Shown here in pieces: positions 24,747-32,236 of a stretch of 64,000 nucleotides of DNA; positions within the stretch are counted from its first letter, which is position 1; every line of letters begins with the position of its first letter. The translations under genes and the position numbers were made by a program. The DNA is from RHKX01 sp963823275 (GTDB taxonomy: Bacteria; Actinomycetota; Thermoleophilia; Solirubrobacterales; 70-9): NCBI GenBank assembly GCA_963823275.1, contig CAWGKW010000002.1, positions 744,001 through 808,000 on the forward strand, written 5' to 3'. The notes beneath the pieces were generated by a model, which was given only the letters and a program-made list of their open reading frames with translations, had not been told where the DNA came from and did not search any database.

Positions 24747-25606
24747 GTGATGTGCTCCTGGAGCGTTCGCGTCCCAAAGACCTTGGCGTAGATCCCCATC
24801 GCCAGCAGGAGGGTGACCATCAGGATCAACGCCAGGGCCGAAGCGATCGGGTAGTTGGCGTTGTTGACGTACTGCGTCTGGATGATGTTGCCGATCATCG
24901 TCGTGGATGGCCCGCCGAGGATCGCGGCGCTCACGTAGTCGCCGACGTTGGTGATCGCGACGAGCACGATCCCGGCGTAGATCCCCGGCGCCGAGAGCGG
25001 CAGGATGATCGAACGGAACCGATCCGATGCGCTCGCGTAGAGGTCTGCGGCCGCCTCGACCTGGGAGCGGTCGATCCGCTGCAGGGCGACGTAGAGCGGC
25101 AGGAGCATGAAGGGAAGGGCGTCGTAGGTGAGTCCCGCGACGACCGCAAACGGGGTTGAGAGCACGTGCGTGTCCTGCGGCAGCAGTCCGATGTCCTTGA
25201 GCGCCCCGAGGATGATCCCGTTGTCGGCGAGGATGAACTGCCAGGCGAGGATGCGGATCACGAAGCTGACGAAGAACGGCAGCAGGAGCAGGAAGAGCAG
25301 AGTCGACTTGAACCGGCCTCCATGGAAGGCGATCCAGTAGGCGACCGGGTACATGGTCACGAGCGCCACTGCCGTCGAGACACCGCCGTAGAGGAAGGAG
25401 CGGACGAACTGGGTCGAGTAGGTCGAGAGCGAGTCGCCGAAGATGCCGAAGTTCCAAGTCAGCGTGTATCCGTCGATCGAGTTGCCGGTCATCAGCGACA
25501 TGGCGAGGATCGCCGCGAGTGGGATGACGAAGAACACGCCGAGCCAGAGCGCCGTGGGAAGGCTCAGCAGGTACGGAACGAAGCCCCGTTTGGCGCGAGC
25601 GCTCAC
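24743..25606 (-). CDS. potB: Spermidine/putrescine-type ABC transporter permease PotB
   Basis: A 287-residue permease with six predicted helices, partner of PotC. The EAA loop reads EAAADLYASASDRFRSIILPLSAPGI. The early part (YLLSLPTALWLGVFFVIPLA) is the typical first helix. GTG 25606 is chosen because it overlaps the potD stop by 4 nt (GTGA) and homology starts there. It lies between potD and potC. Polyamine specificity is inferred from family only; related systems carry other organic cations. Confidence 0.9.
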   Translation of the reverse strand: MSARAKRGFVPYLLSLPTALWLGVFFVIPLAAILAMSLMTGNSIDGYTLTWNFGIFGDSLSTYSTQFVRSFLYGGVSTAVALVTMYPVAYWIAFHGGRFKSTLLFLLLLPFFVSFVIRILAWQFILADNGIILGALKDIGLLPQDTHVLSTPFAVVAGLTYDALPFMLLPLYVALQRIDRSQVEAAADLYASASDRFRSIILPLSAPGIYAGIVLVAITNVGDYVSAAILGGPSTTMIGNIIQTQYVNNANYPIASALALILMVTLLLAMGIYAKVFGTRTLQEHIT

Positions 25607-26874
25607 GACTGGATGATCGGGTCGAAGATCGAAGTCCACTCCTCGTGGTCGCTGACGCCCTTGAAGTCGTAGTAGGCGACGAGCTGCCTGTCGATAGCCG
25701 GCGTCGGGAAGACGAGCGGACTGTCGGCAACGGTCGGGTCGTCGAGCTTGCCCGCGACGATCGGCTTGGCGGAGGGGACCGGCGACACGTAGTTGACCCA
25801 GTCGGTGATCAGGGCCTGGACCTGAGGCCGGTAGAAGTAGTCGATCCACAGCATCGCGTCGACCGGGTGGGGAGCGTGGTAGGGGACCATGCAGTTGTCG
25901 TGCCAGTACATGCCGCCCTCGACCGGGACGACGAACTCGAGGTTCGAGTTGCCTGAGACCTGGGCCTGGAAGACGTCGCCCGACCAAGCCATGCTGATGA
26001 AGGTGTCGCCCTGCTGGAGTGCCTTGATGTAGCTCTGGTCGTAGTACTGGCGGACGATCCCGTCCTCGCGCTGCTTCCGGAGCAGATCCGCGGCCTCGTG
26101 CCAGTCGGCGGGGGTCGACTTGGAGGGTTCGATGCCGAGGGCGAGCATCCCGCAGCTGGCCAGCTCGGTGTCGTCGGCCATCATCCCCACCTTGCCGGCG
26201 AACGCGGGGTCGAAGAGGTCCTTGAGGGAGTCGATCTTCCGTCCGGTCTTGCTGGGGTCGTACGCGATGCCGGTGATGCCCGATTGCCACGCGACCGTGA
26301 ATTCATTGCCCGGGTCGTAGACCGGGTTTTTCAGGGTCGGGGAGGCGTAGCGCTTGAAATTCGGCATCCGGGAGTGATCGAGCGGGATCAGCCAGTGGTT
26401 CTCGATCATCTGCGTGAGCTCCCACCCGTCGCTGATCACGACCATGTCGTAGCCGGTCGATTGGCCGGCCTGCAGCACCGGGCTGATCTGGGCGAAGAAC
26501 GACGCGTTGTCCTGGATCACCGGGCGGTAGTTGACGGTGATGCCGTACTTCTCGCTGAAGTCGTTCAGGGTCGGCGAGCCGCCCTTGGTCCGGTCGATGT
26601 AGAGCGGCCAGTTGGCGAAGTCCAGGGTGCCCTGCTTCGTCTGTTGCTTCCACCAGGCGTTCCAGTCGAACCCCTCCTTCCAACCCGTGTCGCGGGTCCC
26701 GGCGACCCCGCAGGCTGAGATGATCCCGGCGAGGGATCCGGCCGCCATCAGGCCGGCGGTACCCCTGACGAATCGGCGCCGGGAAAATCGGGGCTGGGTC
26801 AGGCCACGCAAGAGGTCGGGTCGAATCGGCGCCGCGTTGCCGTCGCCTTGACCATCCTCATTGCTCCGTTCCAC
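25603..26874 (-). CDS. potD: Polyamine-type ABC transporter substrate-binding lipoprotein PotD
   Basis: A 423-residue extracytoplasmic binding protein. The N-terminus has a twin-arginine motif (SRRRFVRG) followed by a hydrophobic stretch and the lipobox IISACG, so it is probably exported folded by Tat and then lipid-anchored. The mature domain matches the PotD/PotF fold: DFANWPLYIDRTKG, the TGYDMVVISDGWELTQM hinge region, SGITGIAYDPSKTG, and DDTELASCGMLALGIEPS. A GGAGG site precedes the GTG start. It is the first gene of the operon, inside the tRNA-His island. Confidence 0.9.
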   Translation of the reverse strand: MERSNEDGQGDGNAAPIRPDLLRGLTQPRFSRRRFVRGTAGLMAAGSLAGIISACGVAGTRDTGWKEGFDWNAWWKQQTKQGTLDFANWPLYIDRTKGGSPTLNDFSEKYGITVNYRPVIQDNASFFAQISPVLQAGQSTGYDMVVISDGWELTQMIENHWLIPLDHSRMPNFKRYASPTLKNPVYDPGNEFTVAWQSGITGIAYDPSKTGRKIDSLKDLFDPAFAGKVGMMADDTELASCGMLALGIEPSKSTPADWHEAADLLRKQREDGIVRQYYDQSYIKALQQGDTFISMAWSGDVFQAQVSGNSNLEFVVPVEGGMYWHDNCMVPYHAPHPVDAMLWIDYFYRPQVQALITDWVNYVSPVPSAKPIVAGKLDDPTVADSPLVFPTPAIDRQLVAYYDFKGVSDHEEWTSIFDPIIQS

Positions 26875-27108
26875 CGGTGAACCTCCAGATCTCCACGACA
26901 GACTCTATTGCCCGCCGCCTCAGCAAGGCGCCGGTCGGGCGTGGGCACCTGGACGTCGCCCTCCGGGCCGGGAGGCTCGGGCTGGGGGCCGTTTCGCATG
27001 GGGTGGTCCGTGGGGTGCCGAGCTGAGAGCACCTGAGCACCTGAGCGAGCTGAGGACGCCTATCCAGGCGCGAGAACTCGCCAGGTGAGCTGTTGTCGTC
27101 TCGTTCCT

Positions 27109-27158
27109 CTGGATGTGGTCCAGGCGGTCGCGGGTTCGAGCCCGTCGCTCACCCTCCG
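27109..27158 (+). pseudogene. Displaced 3' half of tRNA-His (attachment-site remnant)
   Basis: These 50 nt match tRNA-His from the anticodon stem through the 3' end and 5 nt beyond (23225-23275), with two substitutions and one missing C. No 5' half is present, so it cannot be a functional tRNA. It is the expected scar at the far end of an element that entered tRNA-His. The rest of the 348-bp gap between potD and the gene at 27223 holds only this scar, a hairpin and no convincing ORF. Confidence 0.75.
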
Positions 27159-27176
27159 AGGTCCCGCGGCAGAACG

Positions 27177-27209
27177 CACGACGCCGCCGGGTCGGCCGGC
27201 GGCGTCGTG
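27177..27209 (-). terminator. Strong hairpin downstream of the exported protein gene
   Basis: A perfect 14-bp stem (CACGACGCCGCCGG / CCGGCGGCGTCGTG) with loop GTCGG, 13 nt past the stop of the minus-strand gene at 27223. Confidence 0.6.
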
Positions 27210-27222
27210 TCGTCGCTGAGCG

Positions 27223-27675
27223 TTGCTAGCGCGGGATTACGACGTCGTACATGAAGGCGCCCTTGCAGACGATCTTCTTGTTCGGCTTCTGGATCACTTC
27301 CTTGCCGACCGTCGCGGTGTAGTCATAGGCCTCGTCGGCCTTCGACAGGTAGCGGGTGAAACCACCACCGTCCGCGGCGGTGACCTCGAATGCGGCCCAG
27401 CCGTAATCCCAGGTGTTGGGATCGCCGGGAACCTGGCGATAGATGTAGATCGTGCGGTTCTGACAGGCCTTCTTGTCGGATGTGACGCCTCCGAAGAGGA
27501 AGGCCTGACCGACGCCGTTGCCGGAGGGCTGCGCTTGCATGTACACGGAGGATTCGACCTTCTGGGTCTGCGCGGAGGCGGCGCCGGGAGCGATCGCGAC
27601 CACCGCGACGATCGCGGCGAGGAGGCCGAGAACGATGCGCGGGCGGGACGGGCGGTGGGACGGGGCGGTGTTCAT
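27223..27675 (-). CDS. Exported hypothetical protein, 150 aa
   Basis: Starts at ATG 27675 behind an AAAGGAA-type ribosome-binding site; the frame is open further upstream but without protein-like sequence. Residues 1-40 form a signal peptide (basic RPSRPR, then VLGLLAAIVAVVAI, ending near AASA-Q). The mature part of about 110 residues is beta-rich with two Cys (DKKACQNRTIYIYR and KKIVCKGAFMYDVVI), which could form a disulfide. No family is recognised. It is followed by a strong terminator-like hairpin. It lies inside the tRNA-His island. Confidence 0.65.
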
Positions 27676-27968
27676 CTTGGGGTTCCTTTCGTGGGTGGGG
27701 ATGCGGCTGTCTGCCGTGTCAGAAGACTCGGTCATCGCGCGCGCTTCGGCTACCGGGCGCGGGGCGGGACCTCGCAACCCGGGGGTGTCGCCTGCTTCAC
27801 CCCGGGGGGCGAGGGGATCCGCGTAGTTGAGAAGGCCGGTCGTCCCCGGCTCTGAGCGACGGAGGTCGAGCGACAACGCCTGAGAGCGAATCGTTACTGG
27901 CGATTTAGCGGCGGGCGCTGAAGTCGCAGGCGAACACTGGTTTCAACACGCAGCGGAAGGGGGCCTCA

Positions 27969-28172
27969 ATGGTCCAGGCCGAAGAGCACATCGAGCGAAT
28001 GATCTGCGCCAGACGGCCCCTGCGCGACATTCAGCGGCGGATCGACGCGCTGCACGTCGACGAAGAGGCCAAGGCGGCGCTGTGGCTACGTGCCTACATC
28101 TCGAGGCCGAGCTTTCAGCGGCGACGCGCAGTTGAAAACACCTGGCGCCGCCACCGGGTGGCCGGCGCCTAA
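27969..28172 (+). CDS. Small helical hypothetical protein, 67 aa
   Basis: A 67-residue basic helical protein (EEHIERMICARRPLRDIQRR, then IDALHVDEEAKAALWLRAYI). A GGAAGGGGG-like ribosome-binding site lies upstream of the ATG. There is no signal peptide or known domain; the helix pattern could suit a small DNA- or protein-binding factor, but that is only a guess. It stands alone within the tRNA-His island. Confidence 0.5.
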   Translation: MVQAEEHIERMICARRPLRDIQRRIDALHVDEEAKAALWLRAYISRPSFQRRRAVENTWRRHRVAGA

Positions 28173-28237
28173 ACACCGGGCGCCGACCTCCCCCACCAGG
28201 AGCTCGGCCTCCGCCGCAAGGTCGATGGGGCCGGCGC

Positions 28238-28243
28238 TACCCT
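28238..28243 (+). promoter_or_regulatory. -10-like element, leaderless promoter
   Basis: TACCCT ends 7 nt before the ATG at 28251. Confidence 0.3.
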
Positions 28244-28250
28244 CGAGGAC

Positions 28251-28460
28251 ATGCGGCTGCGAAGCGTGCCGGTCGAGGGCGGCAAGGTCAGGGTGCTTGC
28301 CCTGCGGCCACCGGTCGAGGGTGTGATCACCCGCGTCGAGGAGGACAAGAAGCGCTTCGAGGTGCTCGATGAGAGCGGAGCCATTCGCGTTTTCAAGCTG
28401 CGGTTGGCGACCGGGCTCTTCGAGAGTTCGGACGGTAGCTGGATCAGATTCCTCTACTGA
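28251..28460 (+). CDS. Small hypothetical protein, 69 aa
   Basis: A 69-residue protein with a beta-rich pattern (VEGVITRVEEDKKRFEVLDESG, then IRVFKLRLATGLF), resembling a small SH3-like or OB-like barrel. No signal peptide. A -10-like TACCCT sits 7 nt before the ATG. No recognised family and no operon partner; inside the tRNA-His island. Confidence 0.45.
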   Translation: MRLRSVPVEGGKVRVLALRPPVEGVITRVEEDKKRFEVLDESGAIRVFKLRLATGLFESSDGSWIRFLY

Positions 28461-28578
28461 GCGCCCAGCGCCTCGTCGGCGGCGAGCGTCAGGCGCTCGT
28501 TCGAGTACGGCAAGGGGAAAGAACTGGAGGCCGCCGCCCGCAGGGGCGACGGCCTCTCAACGGGAACTCATGCTCGCG

Positions 28579-29127
28579 TCAGCTCTTGACGACCTCGCAG
28601 TCGCCTGAGACGCGGTCCTTTCCTGAGGCATGAACCACATCCCTTCCGCGTCCGCAGCTCACCTTGTCGCGACCGTGGCCCGCGACGAAGATCCTGTCCG
28701 CGCCGCTGCCACCGCTGACGTCATCCCGGCCGCCGCCGCCGGTCAACTCGTCGTCGTCGGCGTCGCCGTTGAGGTCGTCATCTCCGGCCTGGCCGTTCTC
28801 CACGTCGCCGCCATCGCCGCCGTCGATCGCGTCGTTGCCATCGCCGCCGTTGAGCTCGTCGTCGCCATCGCCGCCGCAGATGTCGTCATCGCCCCCGTTG
28901 CCATCGATCTGGTCGTCACCGCCGTTGCCATCGAGCGAGTCATCGGACTCTGAGCCGTCGAGGCTGCTGTCATCGCCGTCCTCGGTGCCCTCGACCTCAA
29001 CGCCATCGTCGTCGCCATCGTCGCCTTGATCGTCGTTGTCGTCGAGCTGGCAGGTCGCCGCCGAGTCATCGCCCGAGTCATCGCCCGGGCATGAAAGAAC
29101 ATCCTTTGACGCGTGGTCGTACGCGGG
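28579..29127 (-). pseudogene. 5'-truncated RTX (calcium-binding repeat) protein fragment
   Basis: About 180 codons rich in Asp, Gly and Asn with degenerate RTX nonapeptides (GGDGNDAIDGGDGGD, GGGGRDDVSGGSGADRI), ending DRVSGDCEVVKS, the usual C-terminal cap of such proteins. The frame is open from 29127, but no ATG/GTG/TTG exists before the GTG at 28803, which lies deep inside the repeats, and there is no signal peptide. It is probably the 3' remnant of a larger exported calcium-binding protein. Location in the island fits truncation by recombination. Confidence 0.55.
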
Positions 29128-29227
29128 TTAGGCTGCGGGCGCTTGGATGAGATTCGAATCCGGCGCCGGGGGGAGGTCGAGAACCGATCCGCCCGCCGGA
29201 CGCAGATCAGCGAACGGGAGGAACACG

Positions 29228-29635
29228 ATGGAAACGCGACGGTTGGCAGACGTGAATGCCGCGATTGTTCGACGCGGTTACGAGGCCTTCAACGCGGCCG
29301 ACATGGCCACGCTCACCGAGCTCTTCGACGAGGGCGCCTCGTGGCATACGCCCGGGCGGGGTCCTCTCTCCGGCGACCATGAGGGTCGCGACGCGGCGTT
29401 CGCCCAATTCGGTCGGTACGGAGGAGATACTGGCGGGACGTTCCAGGCCGAACTGCGGCATGTCCTTGCCGATGGTGACGGCCGGGTGGTCGCCATGCAT
29501 CACAACGTTGCCGAGCGAGACGGCAAGCACCTGGCTGTCGACTGCTGCCTCGTCCTGGAGGTCAAGGACGGCCGGATCACAGACGGTCGGGAGTACTTCT
29601 TCGATCTCAATGCTTGGGACGAGTTCTGGTCGTAG
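29228..29635 (+). CDS. SnoaL/NTF2-like polyketide-cyclase-fold protein
   Basis: A 135-residue cone-fold protein. The pattern RRGYEAFNAADMATLTELFDEGASWHTPGRGPLSGDHEGRD is the classic SnoaL-like opening, with the His/Asp ring residues in place, followed by HHNVAERDGKHLAVDCC and EVKDGRITDGREYF. It may be an enzyme or a ligand-binding protein; the substrate is unknown. GGGAGGAA precedes the ATG at 29228. It is the last gene before the right attachment repeat. Confidence 0.78.
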   Translation: METRRLADVNAAIVRRGYEAFNAADMATLTELFDEGASWHTPGRGPLSGDHEGRDAAFAQFGRYGGDTGGTFQAELRHVLADGDGRVVAMHHNVAERDGKHLAVDCCLVLEVKDGRITDGREYFFDLNAWDEFWS

Positions 29636-29674
29636 CCCTCGGACGAGGAGAGTGCCATCAGTGGTGGACGGGCG

Positions 29675-29694
29675 GTCGCTCACCCTCCGTCGAT
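29675..29694 (+). repeat. Attachment-site repeat, right copy
   Basis: A 20-bp exact copy of 23261-23280. It covers the stop codon of the next gene (TCA at 29680-29682 on this strand), so it marks the right edge of the island. Confidence 0.7.
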
Positions 29695-30096
29695 CCCGCT
29701 CCAGCCCGCACTGAGCAGACCCAGCCCCTCGGTCGCCCGGTCGACTGGGACGAAGAGGTGATCGTGGAAACGCCCCGCCACGACGTTGCAGCTGATTCCC
29801 GCCGAGGCGAGGCGGGCGGAGACGGCTGCTGTCAGCCCGACGGCCTCGAGGTCGGAATGGACGGTCAGCGTGATCCAGGCCCAGGTCGAGTCGTAGGTGA
29901 GGCCGTGTCCATCGGCAAGTGACCGCTCGACGACGATTGCGAGGCCCTCGTCCTCGTGGACGGTGATCGCCGGCGTCAATCCGGAGGGCAGCTCCCCGCC
30001 GACGCCGGTGAAGACGAACTCCCCGGGTCGCCGGACCGGCTGAAGCCCGGCGAGCAGTCGATTCAGGTCACGCTCGCCGCTCGCGCCTCGATGCAT
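29680..30096 (-). CDS. ACT-domain-like protein, 138 aa
   Basis: A 138-residue protein with two ACT-like halves (LQPVRRPGEFVFTGVGGELP at the start; WITLTVHSDLEAVGLTAAVSARLASAGISCNVVAGRFHDHLFVP near the end). The family binds small ligands, often amino acids. No catalytic domain is attached. ATG 30096 is chosen because TATGCT ends 6 nt upstream and homology begins there. Its last codons overlap the right attachment repeat, so integration happened at the very 3' end of this gene without losing the stop. Confidence 0.75.
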   Translation of the reverse strand: MHRGASGERDLNRLLAGLQPVRRPGEFVFTGVGGELPSGLTPAITVHEDEGLAIVVERSLADGHGLTYDSTWAWITLTVHSDLEAVGLTAAVSARLASAGISCNVVAGRFHDHLFVPVDRATEGLGLLSAGWSGIDGG

Positions 30097-30102
30097 CGCC
30101 GC

Positions 30103-30108
30103 AGCATA
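30103..30108 (-). promoter_or_regulatory. -10-like element, leaderless promoter
   Basis: Minus-strand TATGCT ends 6 nt before the ATG at 30096. Confidence 0.4.
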
Positions 30109-30146
30109 GGACGGCGGCCCTGGCGGCGGCCCCAGGTGGCGGGTCG

Positions 30147-30152
30147 TAGCCT
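30147..30152 (+). promoter_or_regulatory. -10-like element before the truncated macro-domain ORF
   Basis: TAGCCT ends 7 nt before the ATG at 30160. Confidence 0.3.
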
Positions 30153-30159
30153 CCGTGCC

Positions 30160-30456
30160 ATGGCAGCGATCGAAGCCGGCGGGGAGGATGGGGAGCCGGA
30201 ACTCCTGGCCGGCGCCTACCGCTCGGCCCTTCGCCTTGCCGACGAGCTGGGTGCGGAATCGGTCGCGTTCCCGTCGATATCGACCGGTATCTACGGCTAT
30301 CCGCTCGAGCGGGCCGCGGCCGTCGCCGCCGCCGCGTTGACCGACGAGCTCGATGCCGCCGACTCGGTGAAACTCGTTCGCCTCTGCCTGTTCTCGGAGA
30401 CTGATCTGGCGGCTTACGAGCGGGCATTGCGCGACGTTCGGGTCCATCGCCCTTGA
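30160..30456 (+). pseudogene. N-terminally truncated macro-domain (ADP-ribose binding) ORF
   Basis: A 98-residue ORF corresponding to the C-terminal half of a macro domain: GGEDGEPELLAGAYRSALRL, then SVAFPSISTGIYGYPLERAA, the second ADP-ribose-binding loop. The N-terminal half, with the usual VNAAN and GGGVDGAIH motifs, is absent upstream in all frames I checked, so it is probably a remnant. A TAGCCT hexamer 7 nt before the ATG means it could still be expressed, so I cannot rule out a functional half-domain. Confidence 0.55.
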
Positions 30457-30464
30457 GACCGGAA

Positions 30465-30866
30465 TCAGGACGCCTCGTTCTCGGCGATCCGGACCTCCAC
30501 GATCGCCTTGACCAACTCGTCGGGCAGGGGATGCGCGGCGGTGAAGTGGATCGTGGTTCCCCGGCACCTGAAGGGTTCGAGTTCCCTGGCGAATCGCTCG
30601 ACGACCTCGGATCTTGTTACGAACAGGCTGAGGTGCTTCTTGAATGCACCGAACCCGACCAGATGGCCCCTGTGCCTGTAGAGGGGGATCCCGTAGCTGA
30701 CCGCCTCTTCGGCCTGCGGCGCGGTTTCTCGGATCAGTTCCCGCAGGTGCGCGAGCGCGATCCGATCGGCTTCGGGGACGCCCGCGAGGTACTCGTCGAC
30801 TCCGGTGGGTGCAGGCACGTCGGTCCTGTATACCGGCTGTGCCGCCCATCTAGAATCAGGTTCCAT
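30465..30866 (-). CDS. DUF1801 (YdhG-like) protein
   Basis: A 133-residue protein of the DUF1801/YdhG family, whose role is not established; some members bind or chaperone small ligands. Typical blocks are VDEYLAGVPEADRIALAHLRELI, EEAVSYGIPLYRHRGHLVGFGAFKKHLSLF and a C-terminal PLPDELVKAIVEVRIAEN. ATG 30866 is taken as start; the frame is open upstream without family similarity. It converges on the macro-domain remnant, 8 nt apart. Confidence 0.82.
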   Translation of the reverse strand: MEPDSRWAAQPVYRTDVPAPTGVDEYLAGVPEADRIALAHLRELIRETAPQAEEAVSYGIPLYRHRGHLVGFGAFKKHLSLFVTRSEVVERFARELEPFRCRGTTIHFTAAHPLPDELVKAIVEVRIAENEAS

Positions 30867-30901
30867 GCGATGACCAGCTGCGGATCGACGGAGGGAAGCG
30901 G

Positions 30902-31561
30902 ATGAAGATCGGAGTCCTGGGTACGGGAATGGTGGGGCAGGCGATCGGCTCGAAGCTCGTGAGCCTTGGCCATGAGGTGCGGATGGGGTCCCGACAATCC
31001 GGCAACGAGAAGGCGGCCGCCTGGGTAACGCGGGCCGGGGAGGGGGCAAGCGAGGGATCCTTTGCGGACGCCGCTGCGTTCGGCGAACTGCTCTTCAACT
31101 GCACCTCCGGCGGAGCCTCGCTCGACGTGCTGGAGGCAGCCGGGTCGGAGAGCCTCGCCGGCAAGATCCTCGTCGATGTGGCCAACCCGCTCGATTTCTC
31201 CAGCGGGATGCCGCCGACGCTTTCGGTCTGCAACGACGACAGCCTCGGTGAGCGGATCCAGGCGGCCTGTCCCGAGACGAAGGTGGTTAAGGCGCTCAAC
31301 ACGATGAACTGCGCCGTGATGGTGGACCCGGCGCGGGTCCCCGGGGAGCACGTGGTGTTCATCAGCGGCGACGACGAGGGGGCGAAGCAGGAGGTGAGCG
31401 GACTGCTGGAGTCCTTCGGCTGGCCGCCGGGACGCATCCATGACCTGGGCGGCATCACCGCCGCTCGCGGCACCGAGATGTACCTGCCGCTCTGGCTGAG
31501 CCTCTATGGGGGACTCGGGACCGGCGACTTCAACATCGGTGTGCTGCGCGATGAGGGCTGA
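30902..31561 (+). CDS. NADP(H)-binding F420 reductase-like oxidoreductase
   Basis: A 219-residue Rossmann protein of the ProC/F420-dependent NADP reductase superfamily. It opens MKIGVLGTGMVGQAIGSKL, with the GxGxxG loop and the phosphate-binding GSRQSGNEKA that favours NADP(H). VDVANPLDFSSGMPP and VKALNTMNCAVM are superfamily blocks. It differs clearly from the fno gene at 12145, so it is a paralogue with an unknown partner. A GGAGGGAAG ribosome-binding site precedes the ATG. F420 use is possible because the pathway is present, but not shown. Confidence 0.82.
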   Translation: MKIGVLGTGMVGQAIGSKLVSLGHEVRMGSRQSGNEKAAAWVTRAGEGASEGSFADAAAFGELLFNCTSGGASLDVLEAAGSESLAGKILVDVANPLDFSSGMPPTLSVCNDDSLGERIQAACPETKVVKALNTMNCAVMVDPARVPGEHVVFISGDDEGAKQEVSGLLESFGWPPGRIHDLGGITAARGTEMYLPLWLSLYGGLGTGDFNIGVLRDEG

Positions 31562-31582
31562 GCCCCTCCACAAGTCGGTCGC

Positions 31583-32224
31583 CTAGGAGGAGATCGTGCG
31601 TTCGATCCACGTCTGCGCCAGGGGGACGGCAGCGGGATCGATGTTGTGGCCGGAGTCGAACTCGTGGTAGTCGACCGCCAGCCCCGCGCCCTCGAGCAGA
31701 TCGCCGGCGGCGCGGGCGAAGGAGACGTCCATCACCGGGTCGGCGCGACCGTGGGCGATGAACGTCCGTAGGTCTCGTCGGTCCGAGGTCGACGGCTCCC
31801 AGCCCTCGACCGTCGGGACGAACCCCGAGAAGGCGAGGATGCCGGCCGGAGGCGGTCGGTCGGCGCTGAGCCCGAGCGCGTAGCTCATCACCGTGCCCAT
31901 CGAGAAGCCGCCGAGGATCGTCTGCTGCGGCGTCAACCCGGTTCGATTCCAGGCGGCATCGTGGAATTTGGCGAGCGCGTCGTGGGCGCCCCAGAACGTG
32001 TCGGGATCGGGGAAGCCGACCCTCGGGACCGCGTACCAGTGGCGTCCGGGCCAGCCGGGGAGAGTCAGCGGTCCGCCCGGGGCGACGACGTGAAACCTGC
32101 GCCCTGGATCGAGCGCGTCGGCGAGCCCGATCAGGTCGTTCTCGTCTGAGCCGCGGCCGTGGTGGAGGGCGAGAAGCCCCTCAGCCTGCCCGGAGGCGGG
32201 GCGTTCCGCGAAGTCCAGCGTCAT
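31583..32224 (-). CDS. Alpha/beta hydrolase (phospholipase/carboxylesterase family)
   Basis: A 213-residue serine hydrolase of the YpfH/EstB type. LLALHHGRGSDENDL is the oxyanion region, GGFSMG the nucleophile elbow, HGRADPVMDVSFA carries the Asp and FDSGHNIDP the His, so the triad is complete. No signal peptide. TAGTCT ends 6 nt before the ATG (leaderless type). Small esters or thioesters are likely substrates. It ends 22 nt after the convergent oxidoreductase gene. Confidence 0.88.
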   Translation of the reverse strand: MTLDFAERPASGQAEGLLALHHGRGSDENDLIGLADALDPGRRFHVVAPGGPLTLPGWPGRHWYAVPRVGFPDPDTFWGAHDALAKFHDAAWNRTGLTPQQTILGGFSMGTVMSYALGLSADRPPPAGILAFSGFVPTVEGWEPSTSDRRDLRTFIAHGRADPVMDVSFARAAGDLLEGAGLAVDYHEFDSGHNIDPAAVPLAQTWIERTISS

Positions 32225-32230
32225 GGGCTC

Positions 32231-32236
32231 AGACTA
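32231..32236 (-). promoter_or_regulatory. -10-like element, leaderless promoter
   Basis: Minus-strand TAGTCT ends 6 nt before the ATG at 32224. It overlaps the 3' end of the upstream synthase gene. Confidence 0.4.

Noticed and set aside
26799..27032. Minus-strand ORFs upstream of potD
   Set aside because: They overlap the potD signal peptide in another frame and lack any motif.
28580..29100. Short periodic repeats, considered as a CRISPR-like array
   Set aside because: Periodicity is codon-based and comes from the RTX nonapeptides; no constant repeat/spacer structure.
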